DNA of 64,000 bases from Ga0077555 sp050187415. Its GTDB lineage: Bacteria; Pseudomonadota; Alphaproteobacteria; Rhizobiales; Hyphomicrobiaceae. The notes under the pieces are model-generated. The model saw only the letters and a program-made list of their open reading frames with translations. It searched no databases and had not been told where the DNA came from. The position numbers were made by a program, and so were the translations under genes. Position 1 is the stretch's first letter. Each line of letters opens with the position of its first letter. Of this stretch, positions 1 to 8,541 are shown in pieces. The stretch covers positions 16,930 through 80,929 of the forward strand of contig JBFWXN010000017.1 of the NCBI GenBank assembly GCA_050187415.1, written 5' to 3'.

Positions 1-1188
1 CTGAATACCGATCTGATTGAGGTCGTTGGCAAGAGGAACAACCAGCTTGTCGTAGGGCGACAGGCCGACCGACGTTATCTCGAACTTGAACGAAGTGGCG
101 CCAGCATCCTTCAGGAGCGCCTTCGCCTTGTCGGGATCATAGGGATATTTCGGCAAGTCGTCCGTGTACTCGGCGAACGACGTCGTGAGCACCGACACTC
201 CTTCCGCCTTCGTTCCCTTGAAGAAGCCCTCGATCAGCGCCTTGCGGTTCATGCCGTGCGCTATCGCTCGCCTCACCCGCACATCGCCGAGCGGCTTCGC
301 TGTTGTATTCAAGACGAGGTTGATCGTGTGGTTTGCCTCGCGGCTCAACACCTTGATGCTTGGTGCCTTCTGCAGCCGGTCGATGATCTGCGGCTGCTGT
401 AGCGAGAAGAAGATGTCTATCTCTTTCTTCTCGAGTGCGATCGCAGCCGCGGTCTCATCCTTGATCACTCTCAGGATCAGGGTATCGAACTTGGGCGCGC
501 CCTCGAAATATTCCTTGTTCGCAGAGAGGCGAACTTCGCTGCCTGCCGTCCACTTCTCGAAAACAAACGGCCCCGTGCCGACAGGGTCGAGCTTCGCCTT
601 GTCGCCCATCTCCGTTATCGCCTTCTTCGAGACGATCCAGCCCTGGTTGAATGCTGTCAACTTATGCAGGAGCCCCGCATTCGGAGTTTCGAGAATAATG
701 CGCACGGTTTGATCGTCGGGCGCCTCGATGCGCTTCAATCCGTCGAGTTGGCCACGATACTTGCTCGCGGTCTTGGGATCGAGCACACGGTCGAGGGTGA
801 ATTTGATGTCCGCCGATGTGCAGGGCCCGTATCCCTTGTGAAACTTGACGCCTTGACGGAGCTTGAACGTGATGGCCTTGCCGCCATCCGACATCTCCCA
901 GGAGGTCGCGAGATCGGGAACGATCTTGTTGGTCGCCTGATCATACTTGACCAGGCCGTTGAATACGTGGCCCGCCACGGTCTGGTTCTCGAGTTGAAAG
1001 ATCTGGGCCGGATCCAGAACGGAAATGTCCGATCCCAACCGCACGCGAAGTGTTTTTCCAGCCGCGTGGGCAGGTGTCAGCGTCGCAAGGTTGACCGGCA
1101 ACGCTGCGGCGACACCGGCCGCTCCTGTCAGCGTCACGAACTGGCGGCGGCTCGCGCCTCGAACGGAATTGTCGCGAGAATTAGTCAT
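1..1188 (-). CDS. ABC transporter solute-binding protein, peptide type (SBP_bac_5), partial
   Basis: The reverse strand is open from an ATG at 1188 to the window edge (396 codons, no stop), so the C-terminus is missing. The N-terminus has a twin-arginine-like signal (SRRQFV) followed by a hydrophobic stretch and an A-H-A cleavage region, so export to the periplasm is likely. The mature part reads like the family-5 extracellular solute-binding fold: LDPA near the start, NGLVKYD, TFKLRQGVKFHKG, then DVRVRRAIAHGMNR. Such proteins capture peptides, glutathione, nickel complexes or opines for an ABC importer. The permease and ATPase genes would lie outside the window to the left, so the substrate cannot be guessed. 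The amidase operon on the same strand lies upstream and could be co-transcribed. Confidence 0.9.
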   Translation of the reverse strand, partial: MTNSRDNSVRGASRRQFVTLTGAAGVAAALPVNLATLTPAHAAGKTLRVRLGSDISVLDPAQIFQLENQTVAGHVFNGLVKYDQATNKIVPDLATSWEMSDGGKAITFKLRQGVKFHKGYGPCTSADIKFTLDRVLDPKTASKYRGQLDGLKRIEAPDDQTVRIILETPNAGLLHKLTAFNQGWIVSKKAITEMGDKAKLDPVGTGPFVFEKWTAGSEVRLSANKEYFEGAPKFDTLILRVIKDETAAAIALEKKEIDIFFSLQQPQIIDRLQKAPSIKVLSREANHTINLVLNTTAKPLGDVRVRRAIAHGMNRKALIEGFFKGTKAEGVSVLTTSFAEYTDDLPKYPYDPDKAKALLKDAGATSFKFEITSVGLSPYDKLVVPLANDLNQIGIQ

Positions 1189-1369
1189 GGTGGACCGCGC
1201 CTCCCTGGATTTGGAATTCCGCAACTGCATACCTAGTCCGTCCCACATTGATGGACCGCAGATGCCGTGTGCCGGTATCGATGCGGACAAACAAGTCAAG
1301 GTCGCAAGCTCGCGTGCATTGTGCCGCTCTGTGCCGGTCCGTCAATCCATCAATGAGACTTAGCCTCGA

Positions 1370-1579
1370 CTAGCGGATCGCATGGGCCTGGAGATCAAAT
1401 GCGGTGGCAGGCGGATCGTCCTTGTGCTGCGGGCGCGGAAGCTCGCGCCCGAGATCAGAAACATAGGCTGCCAGCTCGCGCATGCGCGCGAGATGCTCGT
1501 CGCTCAGCCGCTGAAGGCCGTAGCGACGCGCGAAAGCGGCAATTTCCTCGTGCGTGTAGTCGCTCGCAGACGCGCTCAT
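1370..1579 (-). CDS. AtzG-like small subunit (DUF4089 type)
   Basis: A 69-residue soluble helical protein, starting with ATG at 1579, 25 bases after the stop of the amidase gene and on the same strand. The spacing suggests one operon. The length, the YGLQ-LSDEHLARM helix pattern and the position beside an amidase fit the DUF4089/AtzG family. In the cyanuric-acid pathway, AtzG binds and stabilises the amidase AtzE (1-carboxybiuret hydrolase). Here the partner amidase may act on another substrate. The family assignment rests on pattern and context, not on a search. Confidence 0.65.
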   Translation of the reverse strand: MSASASDYTHEEIAAFARRYGLQRLSDEHLARMRELAAYVSDLGRELPRPQHKDDPPATAFDLQAHAIR

Positions 1580-1604
1580 AAGATGCTTTCCGTAAGGTTA
1601 GGTG

Positions 1605-3173
1605 TTACAGGACCGGGCGTCTCTGTCGCCACGCGGTTGCGCCTTCATATGCGGCCGCAAGACGGTAGAGGCTCGCTTCATCGCCCCGGTTCCCGACAAG
1701 TTGCCAATGCAGCGGTAAACCCTCCGCCGAGAAGCCCGTACATTGTATCATTGCCGGATGTGCGGACAGATTGAAAGGCGTCAGCATCGTGTCGACGGTG
1801 AAGGCGGTCATTTCCGGCTCGACGCCAAGTCGTGGCGGCAGATGGAGTGCGCCGAACGTGACGAGCGCGTCAAAGCCACGTACCAGTGCGTCGATCGCAT
1901 TGGCGATGATGAGCCGTTGTCGCTGGGCCGTAATGTAATCGACCGCGCGCAGCATCGAACCCGCCATGAGCTTGTCACGCAGCGCGAACCCCATTTCGCC
2001 CGGTCGCTCGCGCAGCTCTCGCTCGTGGATCGCGGCGGATTCGGCAGGACCGATGATGCGCGTGACGTTGAAGCATTGTGCAGTCGGGATGGGCAGGACG
2101 ACGTCGGTGATCTTTGCGCCAAGTTCTTCGATGACATTCACCGCCTCATCGAGCGCCTTCGCCAACGGAGCATCCGCGGACGGCATGCCCTCTCCTGGGT
2201 CTCTCACCACGGCGATCCGCATGCCGGCGATGCCACCGCCTGTTGCGCGCCTGAAGCCGATTTCGTTTCGCGGATCACGCGGCATTCGGTCAACGAGGGC
2301 CTCGAGAACGATGGCCGAGTCTTCTACCGTCCACGTGAACGGGCCTGGATTGTCCAGCGAAAAGCAGTTGGGCAGGATGCCATCGAGACTGAGCCGACCC
2401 GGCGTCGGGATAATTCCAACCGTCCCGGTTGCAGCGGCAGGCAGGCGGACCGAGCCCGTCGTATCCGAGCCAAGCGCGAACATTGCGGTCCCTGCGGCGA
2501 CCGACGTGCCGGCGCCTGTGCTCGAGCCGCCCGTGAAGCGCTCGGTATCCCACGGGTTGCGTGCCGGTGGAAATGGCAAGTCGAAGTACTCACCCCCATT
2601 CCCTGTCCCGTATTCCCATGTCGACAACTTGCCGACGAGAATGGCACCGGCTGCTTTCAGGCGGCGCACGAGTTCGGCATCGCTTGTTGGCACACTCCCG
2701 AGGCGCAATTTCGATCCGGCCGTCGCAGGCATGTTCGCGACATCGTAATTGTCCTTCACCGCGAACGGGAGTCCGTGAAGCGGGCCGCGCCAGCGTCCGC
2801 CGGCGATTTCCGCGGCGGCTCCGCGCGCAGCTGCGCGAGAACCAACTCGATCGACGTGGACATAAGAGTGAATCTTGTCATCGACCGCGTCAATGCGGGC
2901 AAGGTAGCGCTCAAGCACGTCGACAGGTGTCGTATCGCCGTTGGCTATGCGACGCGAGGTCTCCGCGATCGTAAGGATGCTATCGGATGCTGGCACGATC
3001 GGCTCTCCGCACTTGGTCAGGTCTCGACCGTAAGCGCGGAGCAGGTGACCTACAAGGTTCCACTGCCTGCCTTGCCCATCCGACGAAATTCGACCATCTG
3101 CTTCGCGCGGGAGGGCTTTGAGAAAAACTTCCTCGTCGACGAGAAATGGACCCGATGCATGTTCCTGTTCCAC
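1605..3173 (-). CDS. Amidase signature enzyme, AtzE-like
   Basis: A 522-residue amidase-signature hydrolase, starting with GTG at 3173. The Ser-cisSer-Lys triad can be placed at K140 (AVKDNYD), S217 (GGSSTGAG) and S241 (DTTGSVRLPA); S217 and S241 are 24 residues apart, as in malonamidase. These enzymes hydrolyse amides, including indole-acetamide, biuret derivatives and Gln-tRNA. The first roughly 65 residues precede the usual amidase start and are not recognised; an internal start is possible but no better ATG is obvious. The downstream AtzG-like gene makes an AtzE/biuret-type or other small-amide hydrolase the best guess. No urea or cyanurate genes are nearby. Confidence 0.85.
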   Translation of the reverse strand: MEQEHASGPFLVDEEVFLKALPREADGRISSDGQGRQWNLVGHLLRAYGRDLTKCGEPIVPASDSILTIAETSRRIANGDTTPVDVLERYLARIDAVDDKIHSYVHVDRVGSRAAARGAAAEIAGGRWRGPLHGLPFAVKDNYDVANMPATAGSKLRLGSVPTSDAELVRRLKAAGAILVGKLSTWEYGTGNGGEYFDLPFPPARNPWDTERFTGGSSTGAGTSVAAGTAMFALGSDTTGSVRLPAAATGTVGIIPTPGRLSLDGILPNCFSLDNPGPFTWTVEDSAIVLEALVDRMPRDPRNEIGFRRATGGGIAGMRIAVVRDPGEGMPSADAPLAKALDEAVNVIEELGAKITDVVLPIPTAQCFNVTRIIGPAESAAIHERELRERPGEMGFALRDKLMAGSMLRAVDYITAQRQRLIIANAIDALVRGFDALVTFGALHLPPRLGVEPEMTAFTVDTMLTPFNLSAHPAMIQCTGFSAEGLPLHWQLVGNRGDEASLYRLAAAYEGATAWRQRRPVL

Positions 3174-3766
3174 GGTCTGTCTCCGTGTCAGAGAGACAGA
3201 CGACCATGCGCCGATGACGGGCTAACTGGTTGGCGCGACGACGGGATTTCGATCACTTCTTCCACGACGTAGTTACCGGCCGACGTGTCCGTCTCAAACC
3301 GGCAGTGACCAGATGCAGTCGTGTTTGGAAGGTTTGGGCGCCTCGCGGCGAAAAGAGGAATTTGCCGGTTACCCGCCGTCAGTCGAACACGTATCGGAGT
3401 TCCGCCGCTTGTTGCGCAATGGTCGGTAGCACCTTCACCTCAGGCCAACCGAGCCGATTCTAGCTACTTACGCGATAGATCGGGATTTACCATCCGGGCA
3501 GCGTGACTCGAGGTAAGAGACCTAGGGCCCGAGTGTCTAGGCCCCGATACGTCGATACTTCCGTATTGGTACCCGCATAGGAAGTTCAACCGGTTCCGGT
3601 TGATGTCATTTGTATAGCTTAATCAACTTGTTGAAATCCACGTTGCTGTTTTGCATGGTCGTTGGGGTCCGATACTCCAGGCTGATTCTCAATCTCCCCG
3701 TCATCTGGTTTCTTGCGGTCATCGCAGCGATGACGCTGACGACGAGCAAAGAACCAGGAGATTTTG
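3174..3766. other. Intergenic region with the DUF4242 promoter module
   Basis: No convincing gene lies in these 593 bases. The right half (from 3554) carries a module repeated at 12811-13067: an ATAC-TTCC-GTAT dyad, a TCAACTTGTTGA palindrome at 3623-3634, a conserved GATACTCC block at 3671, and the inverted repeat GTCATCGCAGCGATGAC at 3718-3734. The module ends at the Shine-Dalgarno sequence of the DUF4242 gene. Confidence 0.6.
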
Positions 3767-4048
3767 ATGCAACCCCGCAAATTCGCAATCGAGCGCAATA
3801 TCCCGAGCGTCGGAACCTTCGAGCGGGATCAGCTTCGTGAAGCCGCGCAGAAGTCGAACGACGTGCTGCGGAGCCTGGGGCCCGATATCCAGTGGGTCGA
3901 GAGCTATGTCTGCGCCGACAAGACGTTCTGCATCTACCTCGCCAAGGACGAGGACATCATCCGCCGCCACGCCGAGATCAGCGGCTTTCCGGCCACGCGC
4001 ATCACCGAGGTGCGCAAGATGATTGATCCGACGACCGCCACAGCGTGA
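3767..4048 (+). CDS. DUF4242 small protein (SCO4226/nickel-binding-like fold)
   Basis: A 93-residue soluble protein starting MQPRKFAIERN. The ATG at 3767 is chosen because AGGAG lies at 3756-3760, six bases upstream. The pattern (DIQWVESYVCADKTFCIYLA, then IIRRHAEISGFPATRITEV) fits the DUF4242 family of small alpha/beta ferredoxin-like proteins; one member, Streptomyces SCO4226, binds nickel. The function in proteobacteria is not established. The gene stands alone, with a long structured upstream region that is duplicated about 9 kb away before the DUF1127 gene. A short hairpin (CCGGCT-TTGG-AGCCGG, 4051-4066) follows the stop. Confidence 0.75.
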   Translation: MQPRKFAIERNIPSVGTFERDQLREAAQKSNDVLRSLGPDIQWVESYVCADKTFCIYLAKDEDIIRRHAEISGFPATRITEVRKMIDPTTATA

Positions 4049-4120
4049 GCCCGGCTTTGGAGCCGGTCAGGCTGGCCACGAGGTCGTCCGCACTCTCCAA
4101 CGCCTCAGGGGGCATGTGTC

Positions 4121-4627
4121 ATGCGCTTCAGTTTCTGCGGCCCGGTCGGCTTTAGTATACTGCTCTCTGCTTGGGTGGCTTCGGGAAAAGCCCAAGAGCG
4201 GGCCCCGCGCGAAATCTACGGGCCCGATCTGGTCGTCCGGCTGCATGCTGAGGGGGCGCAGGTCTACCAATGCAAGGCCGCTGATGACGGTGCGCGTGCA
4301 TGGCGGCTCCTCGAACCCTTAGCGACGCTGTTCGAGAACGGCCGGGTGGTCGGGAGACATTACGCAGGCCCGACCTGGGAGCTCAACGATGGCAGCGCCG
4401 TCACGGCCAAAGTCGCGGCACGTGCGCCCGGCGCGAGGCGGCAAGACGTGCCGCTGCTGTGGCTCGAGGTGATCTCTCAGCAGGGCGCGGGGCAACTCTC
4501 GCAGACAGCGACGATCGAACGCCTGAACACCAAAGGAGGGATGGCAAGCGGTCCCTGTGCCAAGGCCGGTGCCACTCTGAGCGTGCCGTACTCGGCAGAT
4601 TACACATTCCTGAGGCGGCCCGACTAG
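4121..4627 (+). CDS. Secreted DUF3455 family protein
   Basis: A 168-residue protein with a short hydrophobic N-terminus ending near AQERAP, consistent with a Sec signal. The mature part has the DUF3455 pattern: GAQVYQCKA, then VGRHYAGPTWELNDGSAV, then NTKGGMASGPCAKAG and VPYSADYTFLR near the end. The family is small, secreted and of unknown function. Two cysteines (in the YQCK and GPCAK segments) might form a disulphide. It sits alone between the DUF4242 gene and the OsmC operon. The ATG at 4121 follows a purine-rich AGGGGG. Confidence 0.8.
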   Translation: MRFSFCGPVGFSILLSAWVASGKAQERAPREIYGPDLVVRLHAEGAQVYQCKAADDGARAWRLLEPLATLFENGRVVGRHYAGPTWELNDGSAVTAKVAARAPGARRQDVPLLWLEVISQQGAGQLSQTATIERLNTKGGMASGPCAKAGATLSVPYSADYTFLRRPD

Positions 4628-4951
4628 CCGCTGTTCCTGGAAACGAAGCTTCGGCCGGGTGCGCTCTGCGCTCTCGGAATGGTGCCGGCTGGTCGATCGC
4701 CCAGCCAACGAGCAACTGCTACGCCCAATCGGCCTCGGTCGCAGCCAAATCACATCGAGTTTTGATCGCCTGGACGTGGACGCGCTAGGCGAGGCCGAAT
4801 TGGCCCATCTGAAAATCCGGGACGGCGGTCGTTCGCAGCCGCCGCCAGGTGACGGTCTGCCTGCAGTCGGCGCCAGACAGACCGAGACCGTCGACCAAGT
4901 GCCGGCAAATTCAAGTCCGCCAAAGACCAAGGCATCGAACGGAGACTATCC
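4628..4951. other. Intergenic region, nothing recognised
   Basis: These 324 bases hold no convincing gene on either strand. They probably carry the promoter of the OsmC/flavoprotein operon, but no clear -35/-10 pair or palindrome stood out. Confidence 0.4.
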
Positions 4952-5524
4952 ATGAGCACGACCTTCGCCACCGCCTCCCCCGTCGCCGACAACGGCGTCA
5001 ATGTCGCTGCGCTGCTGGGCGCCCGAGAGGCTCTCGCTAAGACGCCCGAGGCTGCTGCCTTCAAGTGGCGGGCCTCGTCCGAATGGATCCGCGGCACCCA
5101 CAGCCGGTCAGTGATCGGCGATTTTTTCGGCCTCGGTGCGGAGCAGAAGCGCTCCCGTACTTTCTCGGTCGAAGCCGATCATCCAAAGGTCTTTGCCGCC
5201 GAGGACCAAGCGCCGACGCCCGTCGAACTCGTTCTAGCTGGCCTCGCCGGTTGCCTGGTGGCGGGCGTTGCGGCAGTAGCGCAGAACCGGGGCATCCAGC
5301 TCCATTCCGTGAAAGCGACGCTTGAGGCGGACATGGACCTGCAAGGCATCCTCGGCATCGCCGACGATGTGCGTAACGGTTTCGGCGCCGTCCGCGTCCA
5401 TTTCGACATCAAGGCCGATGCGATCCAGGACGACATCGCCGCTCTCGTCGCTCAGTCGCAGAAGCGGTCGGCCGTTTTCGACATCATTACCAACCCTACT
5501 GACGTGCACGTCACCGTCGGCTGA
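4952..5524 (+). CDS. OsmC/Ohr family protein
   Basis: A 190-residue OsmC-fold protein. The core helix APTPVELVLAGLAGCL carries the usual conserved Cys. The second active-site Cys of organic-peroxide reductases would fall in the segment KRSAVFDI, where no Cys is present, so thiol peroxidase activity is doubtful. The N-terminal ~60 residues (up to SVIGDFFGLG) are longer than in Ohr. It is the first gene of a probable operon with two flavoproteins (33-base gap to the next gene). OsmC-like proteins with one Cys are common beside redox enzymes, but their role is unclear. Confidence 0.8.
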   Translation: MSTTFATASPVADNGVNVAALLGAREALAKTPEAAAFKWRASSEWIRGTHSRSVIGDFFGLGAEQKRSRTFSVEADHPKVFAAEDQAPTPVELVLAGLAGCLVAGVAAVAQNRGIQLHSVKATLEADMDLQGILGIADDVRNGFGAVRVHFDIKADAIQDDIAALVAQSQKRSAVFDIITNPTDVHVTVG

Positions 5525-5557
5525 TCGAGGCTGGCACCAAGACATGGAGCGAGTGTC

Positions 5558-6799
5558 GTGAAGCACATTACGACCGTCGTCGTCGGCGCCGGCCATTCGG
5601 GCCTCGCCATGAGCAAGCACCTTCTCGAGCGGGGCATCGATCACGTGGTGCTGGAGCGGGGCAGGATCGCGAACTCCTGGCGGACCGAGCGGTGGGACTC
5701 GCTTCGGCTCCTGACGCCGAACTGGCAGTGCCGGCTGCCGGGGCACGTCTACTCGGGCCCGGATCCCAACGGCTACATGACCATGCCGGAACTCGTCGCC
5801 CATCTACAATGCTACGCGGATCTGCTTGCGGCGCCGGTAGAGACCTATACGACGGTGCTGCGCGTGAGCCGTGCCTCCGAAGGCTTTGTGGTGCGTACCG
5901 ATCGTGGGACGTGGGCCTGTCGCTCCGTCGTCCTGGCCAGCGGTGCCTGCAACCTTCCCGTGGTGCCGGCCCTGGTCGCCCGCCTGCCGGCGACCATCGC
6001 AAGTATGACGCCACTTCAGTATCGCGCGCCGCACCTGCTCTCGGCCGGCGGCGTGATGATCGTCGGCGCCTCGGCGACGGGGGTGCAGCTGGCTCGCGAG
6101 ATCCGCGCCTCCGGTCGTGAGGTTGTTCTGGCCGTCGGCGAGCACGTCCGTCTCCCGCGCACCTATCGCGGCCGGGACATCGACTGGTGGATGGATGTTA
6201 TGGGCCTCATGGACGTCCGCTACGACGAGATCGACGACCTCGATCGCGCCCGCCGGCTGCCATCGCCGCAACTCATCGGAACGCCCGGGCGCGAGACGAT
6301 CGACCTCAACGCGTTGCGGGCGGCCGGCGTCGAGATTGTGGGAAGGCTGGTCGGGCTCGACGGCGCTGTGGCAAAATTCTCGGGCGCCCTGCGCAATCAC
6401 TGCGCGCTCGCCGACCTGAAGATGAACAGGCTTCTCTCCAGCATCGATGCCTGGGTTGCGTCAAATGCCGGGATCGCAACGCAAGAGCCGCCTTATAGGT
6501 TCGAGCCGACCCTTCTCAGTCGGAAGCTTCCGCTGAGCCTAGATCTTCGGTCGCGGCGCATCGAGACGATCATCTGGGCGACCGGTTATCGGCCCGACTA
6601 TTCCTGGCTCGACGTACCGGTGCTCGATCCACGGGGGCGCATTCGCCATCGGGGAGGCATCGTCGAAGTACCTGGCCTCTACGTGCTGGGACTCCCTTTC
6701 ATGCGGCGGCGCAAATCGTCGTTCATCGACGGCGCGGGGGACGACGCCCAGGAGCTTGCTGCCCACATGGCGACTTTCTTCGCCCGCGCCGCGGCCTGA
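5558..6799 (+). CDS. FAD/NAD(P)-dependent monooxygenase-like flavoprotein
   Basis: A 413-residue two-dinucleotide-binding flavoprotein. An FAD Rossmann motif (VVGAGHSGLA) is at about residues 8-17 and an NADP-type motif (IVGASATGVQLA) near residue 167. A late ATGYRPDYSW motif is typical of flavin-containing monooxygenase relatives. The strict FMO/BVMO fingerprint (FxGxxxHxxxW) is not seen. The start is the GTG at 5558. It lies 12 bases before the next flavoprotein gene, so the two are probably co-translated. The substrate is unknown; oxidation of a small nucleophilic or aromatic compound is likely. Confidence 0.8.
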   Translation: MKHITTVVVGAGHSGLAMSKHLLERGIDHVVLERGRIANSWRTERWDSLRLLTPNWQCRLPGHVYSGPDPNGYMTMPELVAHLQCYADLLAAPVETYTTVLRVSRASEGFVVRTDRGTWACRSVVLASGACNLPVVPALVARLPATIASMTPLQYRAPHLLSAGGVMIVGASATGVQLAREIRASGREVVLAVGEHVRLPRTYRGRDIDWWMDVMGLMDVRYDEIDDLDRARRLPSPQLIGTPGRETIDLNALRAAGVEIVGRLVGLDGAVAKFSGALRNHCALADLKMNRLLSSIDAWVASNAGIATQEPPYRFEPTLLSRKLPLSLDLRSRRIETIIWATGYRPDYSWLDVPVLDPRGRIRHRGGIVEVPGLYVLGLPFMRRRKSSFIDGAGDDAQELAAHMATFFARAAA

Positions 6800-6811
6800 T
6801 GGAGCCGAGCA

Positions 6812-8470
6812 ATGAACTCTTTCTCACGTCGCTACGACGCCGTTATCGTCGGCGCGCGCTGCGCCGGCGCCGCAACGGCGCTGCTGCTGGCACGGGCCGG
6901 GGCGAATGTCCTGGTGATCGACCGGCAATCGCGCGGCTCGGATACCATGTCGACGCATGCGCTCATGCGGGCAGGCATGATGCAGCTCGACCGTTGGGGC
7001 CTCCTGCCCGAGGTCGCATCGGCGGGAACGCCTGAGATCAGGAGCACCACGTTCCACTACGGTGAAGAAAACACTCGCGTCGCCATCAAGCCGGAGCACG
7101 GCGTCGACTACCTCTCAGCGCCACGGCGGACCGTTCTCGACCGAATCCTGGTCGAGGCTGCAGTTTCTGCGGGCGCCGATGTCCGGCATGGCGTCATGCT
7201 ATCTGGCCTACAGTTCAATTCGAGCGGCCGCGTAGTCGGCGCGTGGTTGACCTCGGAGGATAACTGCCACGTCGGAGTCGGCGCAGGACTGGTGATCGGT
7301 GCCGACGGGCGCCAGTCCACCGTCGCTAGGCTCGCCGCGGCCGAGATCTATCTGGAAAGCCGCCACACGTCCGCGTGCGTCTACGGCTACTTCGATGGCC
7401 TCGCCGACGACGGGCTGCACTGGTACTTCGCGGATTCGGCCGCCGCCGGTCTCATTCCGACAAACCATGGCCAGCACTGCGTGTTCGCGGGTGTCCCTCA
7501 AGTCCTGTTCGCCTCGACGTTCCGTGGCGACGTCGAGCGTGGGTTCGCCAACGTGCTCCGGATGTGTTCACCCGATCTCCAGCGCGCTGTCGAACGGGCG
7601 CCGAGGGCCACGCGACTGCGTGGATTTGCCGGTGCGAAGGGCTTCTTGCGCCAGCCCTACGGGCCTGGGTGGGCGCTGGTCGGGGATGCCGGCTACTTCA
7701 AGGATCCGCTCACCGCACACGGCATCACAGATGCGATGAGGGACGCCGAGTTACTCGCGCGGGCCGTGCTCGCCGACGAGCAGCGTGCCATGGCGGCCTA
7801 TCGCAAGGAGCGCGACATCCTCTCGATTCCGCTGTTCGAGGTGACCGATGCCGTCGCCTCCTTTGATTGGACGCTTGCGCAGGTCAAGGCGCTGCACGCT
7901 CGCCTGAGCGCCGCCATGAAGGCGGAATGCGCCGCGCTTGCGGGATTGCACTCACGAAAGACCGATGACTTGGCGACACAGGAGATTGAAATGGACAGTC
8001 ATGGCACACCGTGGAAACGGACCATCGCAGGGCGGCCCATCTTGGGCGCGACGGCCGAAAGGATGCGGACGACCTCGATGCGCGACGTCGAAATGTTCAC
8101 AGAAATGACGGGCGACCGGAACCCCATCCACTACGACGCCGGACTGGCGCAGAGGTCGCCGTTCGGCGGGCTGATCGTGCAGGGTGGCGTCACCACCGGC
8201 CTGCTCAACGCGGTCGTGGCAGAGGACCTGCCCGGCCCCGGCAGCGTCTTCCTCGAGACGAACTGGAAGTTCGTGAAGGCTGTCTTGGTCGGAGATACTA
8301 TCCACGCCACGGTCAGGGTCGAGCACGTCCGCGAGGACAAACCCATCTGCCGGCTGGAGACCATCGTTCGCAACGCAAAAGGCGAGATCTACGTCGTGGG
8401 AACGGCTACCACCTATACCATGCCGCTCAGGCCGGACGGTACGGGCATCGCGGAACACAGGGCTGCATGA
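6812..8470 (+). CDS. FAD-dependent oxidoreductase fused to a MaoC-like hot-dog hydratase domain
   Basis: A 552-residue protein with two clear parts. Residues 1-~390 form an FAD oxidoreductase of the geranylgeranyl-reductase/PHBH class: VIVGARCAGAATALLLARAG, IGADGRQSTVARLA, and the GD motif ALVGDAGYFKDPLTAHG. Residues ~410-545 form a MaoC-type hot-dog domain with the hydratase segment MTGDRNPIHYDAGLA and PFGGLIVQGG. An internal ATG at 7991 (residue 394) has GGAG six bases upstream and is in frame, so the MaoC part may also be made alone, or the fusion may be recent. MaoC domains hydrate enoyl thioesters, so the pair may reduce and hydrate one acyl substrate. The reading frame is intact across the junction. 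Confidence 0.85.
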   Translation: MNSFSRRYDAVIVGARCAGAATALLLARAGANVLVIDRQSRGSDTMSTHALMRAGMMQLDRWGLLPEVASAGTPEIRSTTFHYGEENTRVAIKPEHGVDYLSAPRRTVLDRILVEAAVSAGADVRHGVMLSGLQFNSSGRVVGAWLTSEDNCHVGVGAGLVIGADGRQSTVARLAAAEIYLESRHTSACVYGYFDGLADDGLHWYFADSAAAGLIPTNHGQHCVFAGVPQVLFASTFRGDVERGFANVLRMCSPDLQRAVERAPRATRLRGFAGAKGFLRQPYGPGWALVGDAGYFKDPLTAHGITDAMRDAELLARAVLADEQRAMAAYRKERDILSIPLFEVTDAVASFDWTLAQVKALHARLSAAMKAECAALAGLHSRKTDDLATQEIEMDSHGTPWKRTIAGRPILGATAERMRTTSMRDVEMFTEMTGDRNPIHYDAGLAQRSPFGGLIVQGGVTTGLLNAVVAEDLPGPGSVFLETNWKFVKAVLVGDTIHATVRVEHVREDKPICRLETIVRNAKGEIYVVGTATTYTMPLRPDGTGIAEHRAA

Positions 8471-8541
8471 TGAAGTCGGGCTCGGAGGGAGGTCTCAATT
8501 CGCCCGCCCTCGGGAGTCCACATCATCGTGCCCGGCCCCGT

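Noticed and set aside
1743..3272. A 509-codon plus-strand frame opposite to the amidase
   Set aside because: Composition is Arg/Cys-rich with no recognisable fold, whereas the minus strand encodes a clean amidase.
3590..3640. FixK/FNR box before the DUF4242 gene
   Set aside because: TTGAT and ATCAA occur here but at the wrong spacing (more than ten bases); only TCAACTTGTTGA is a real palindrome.
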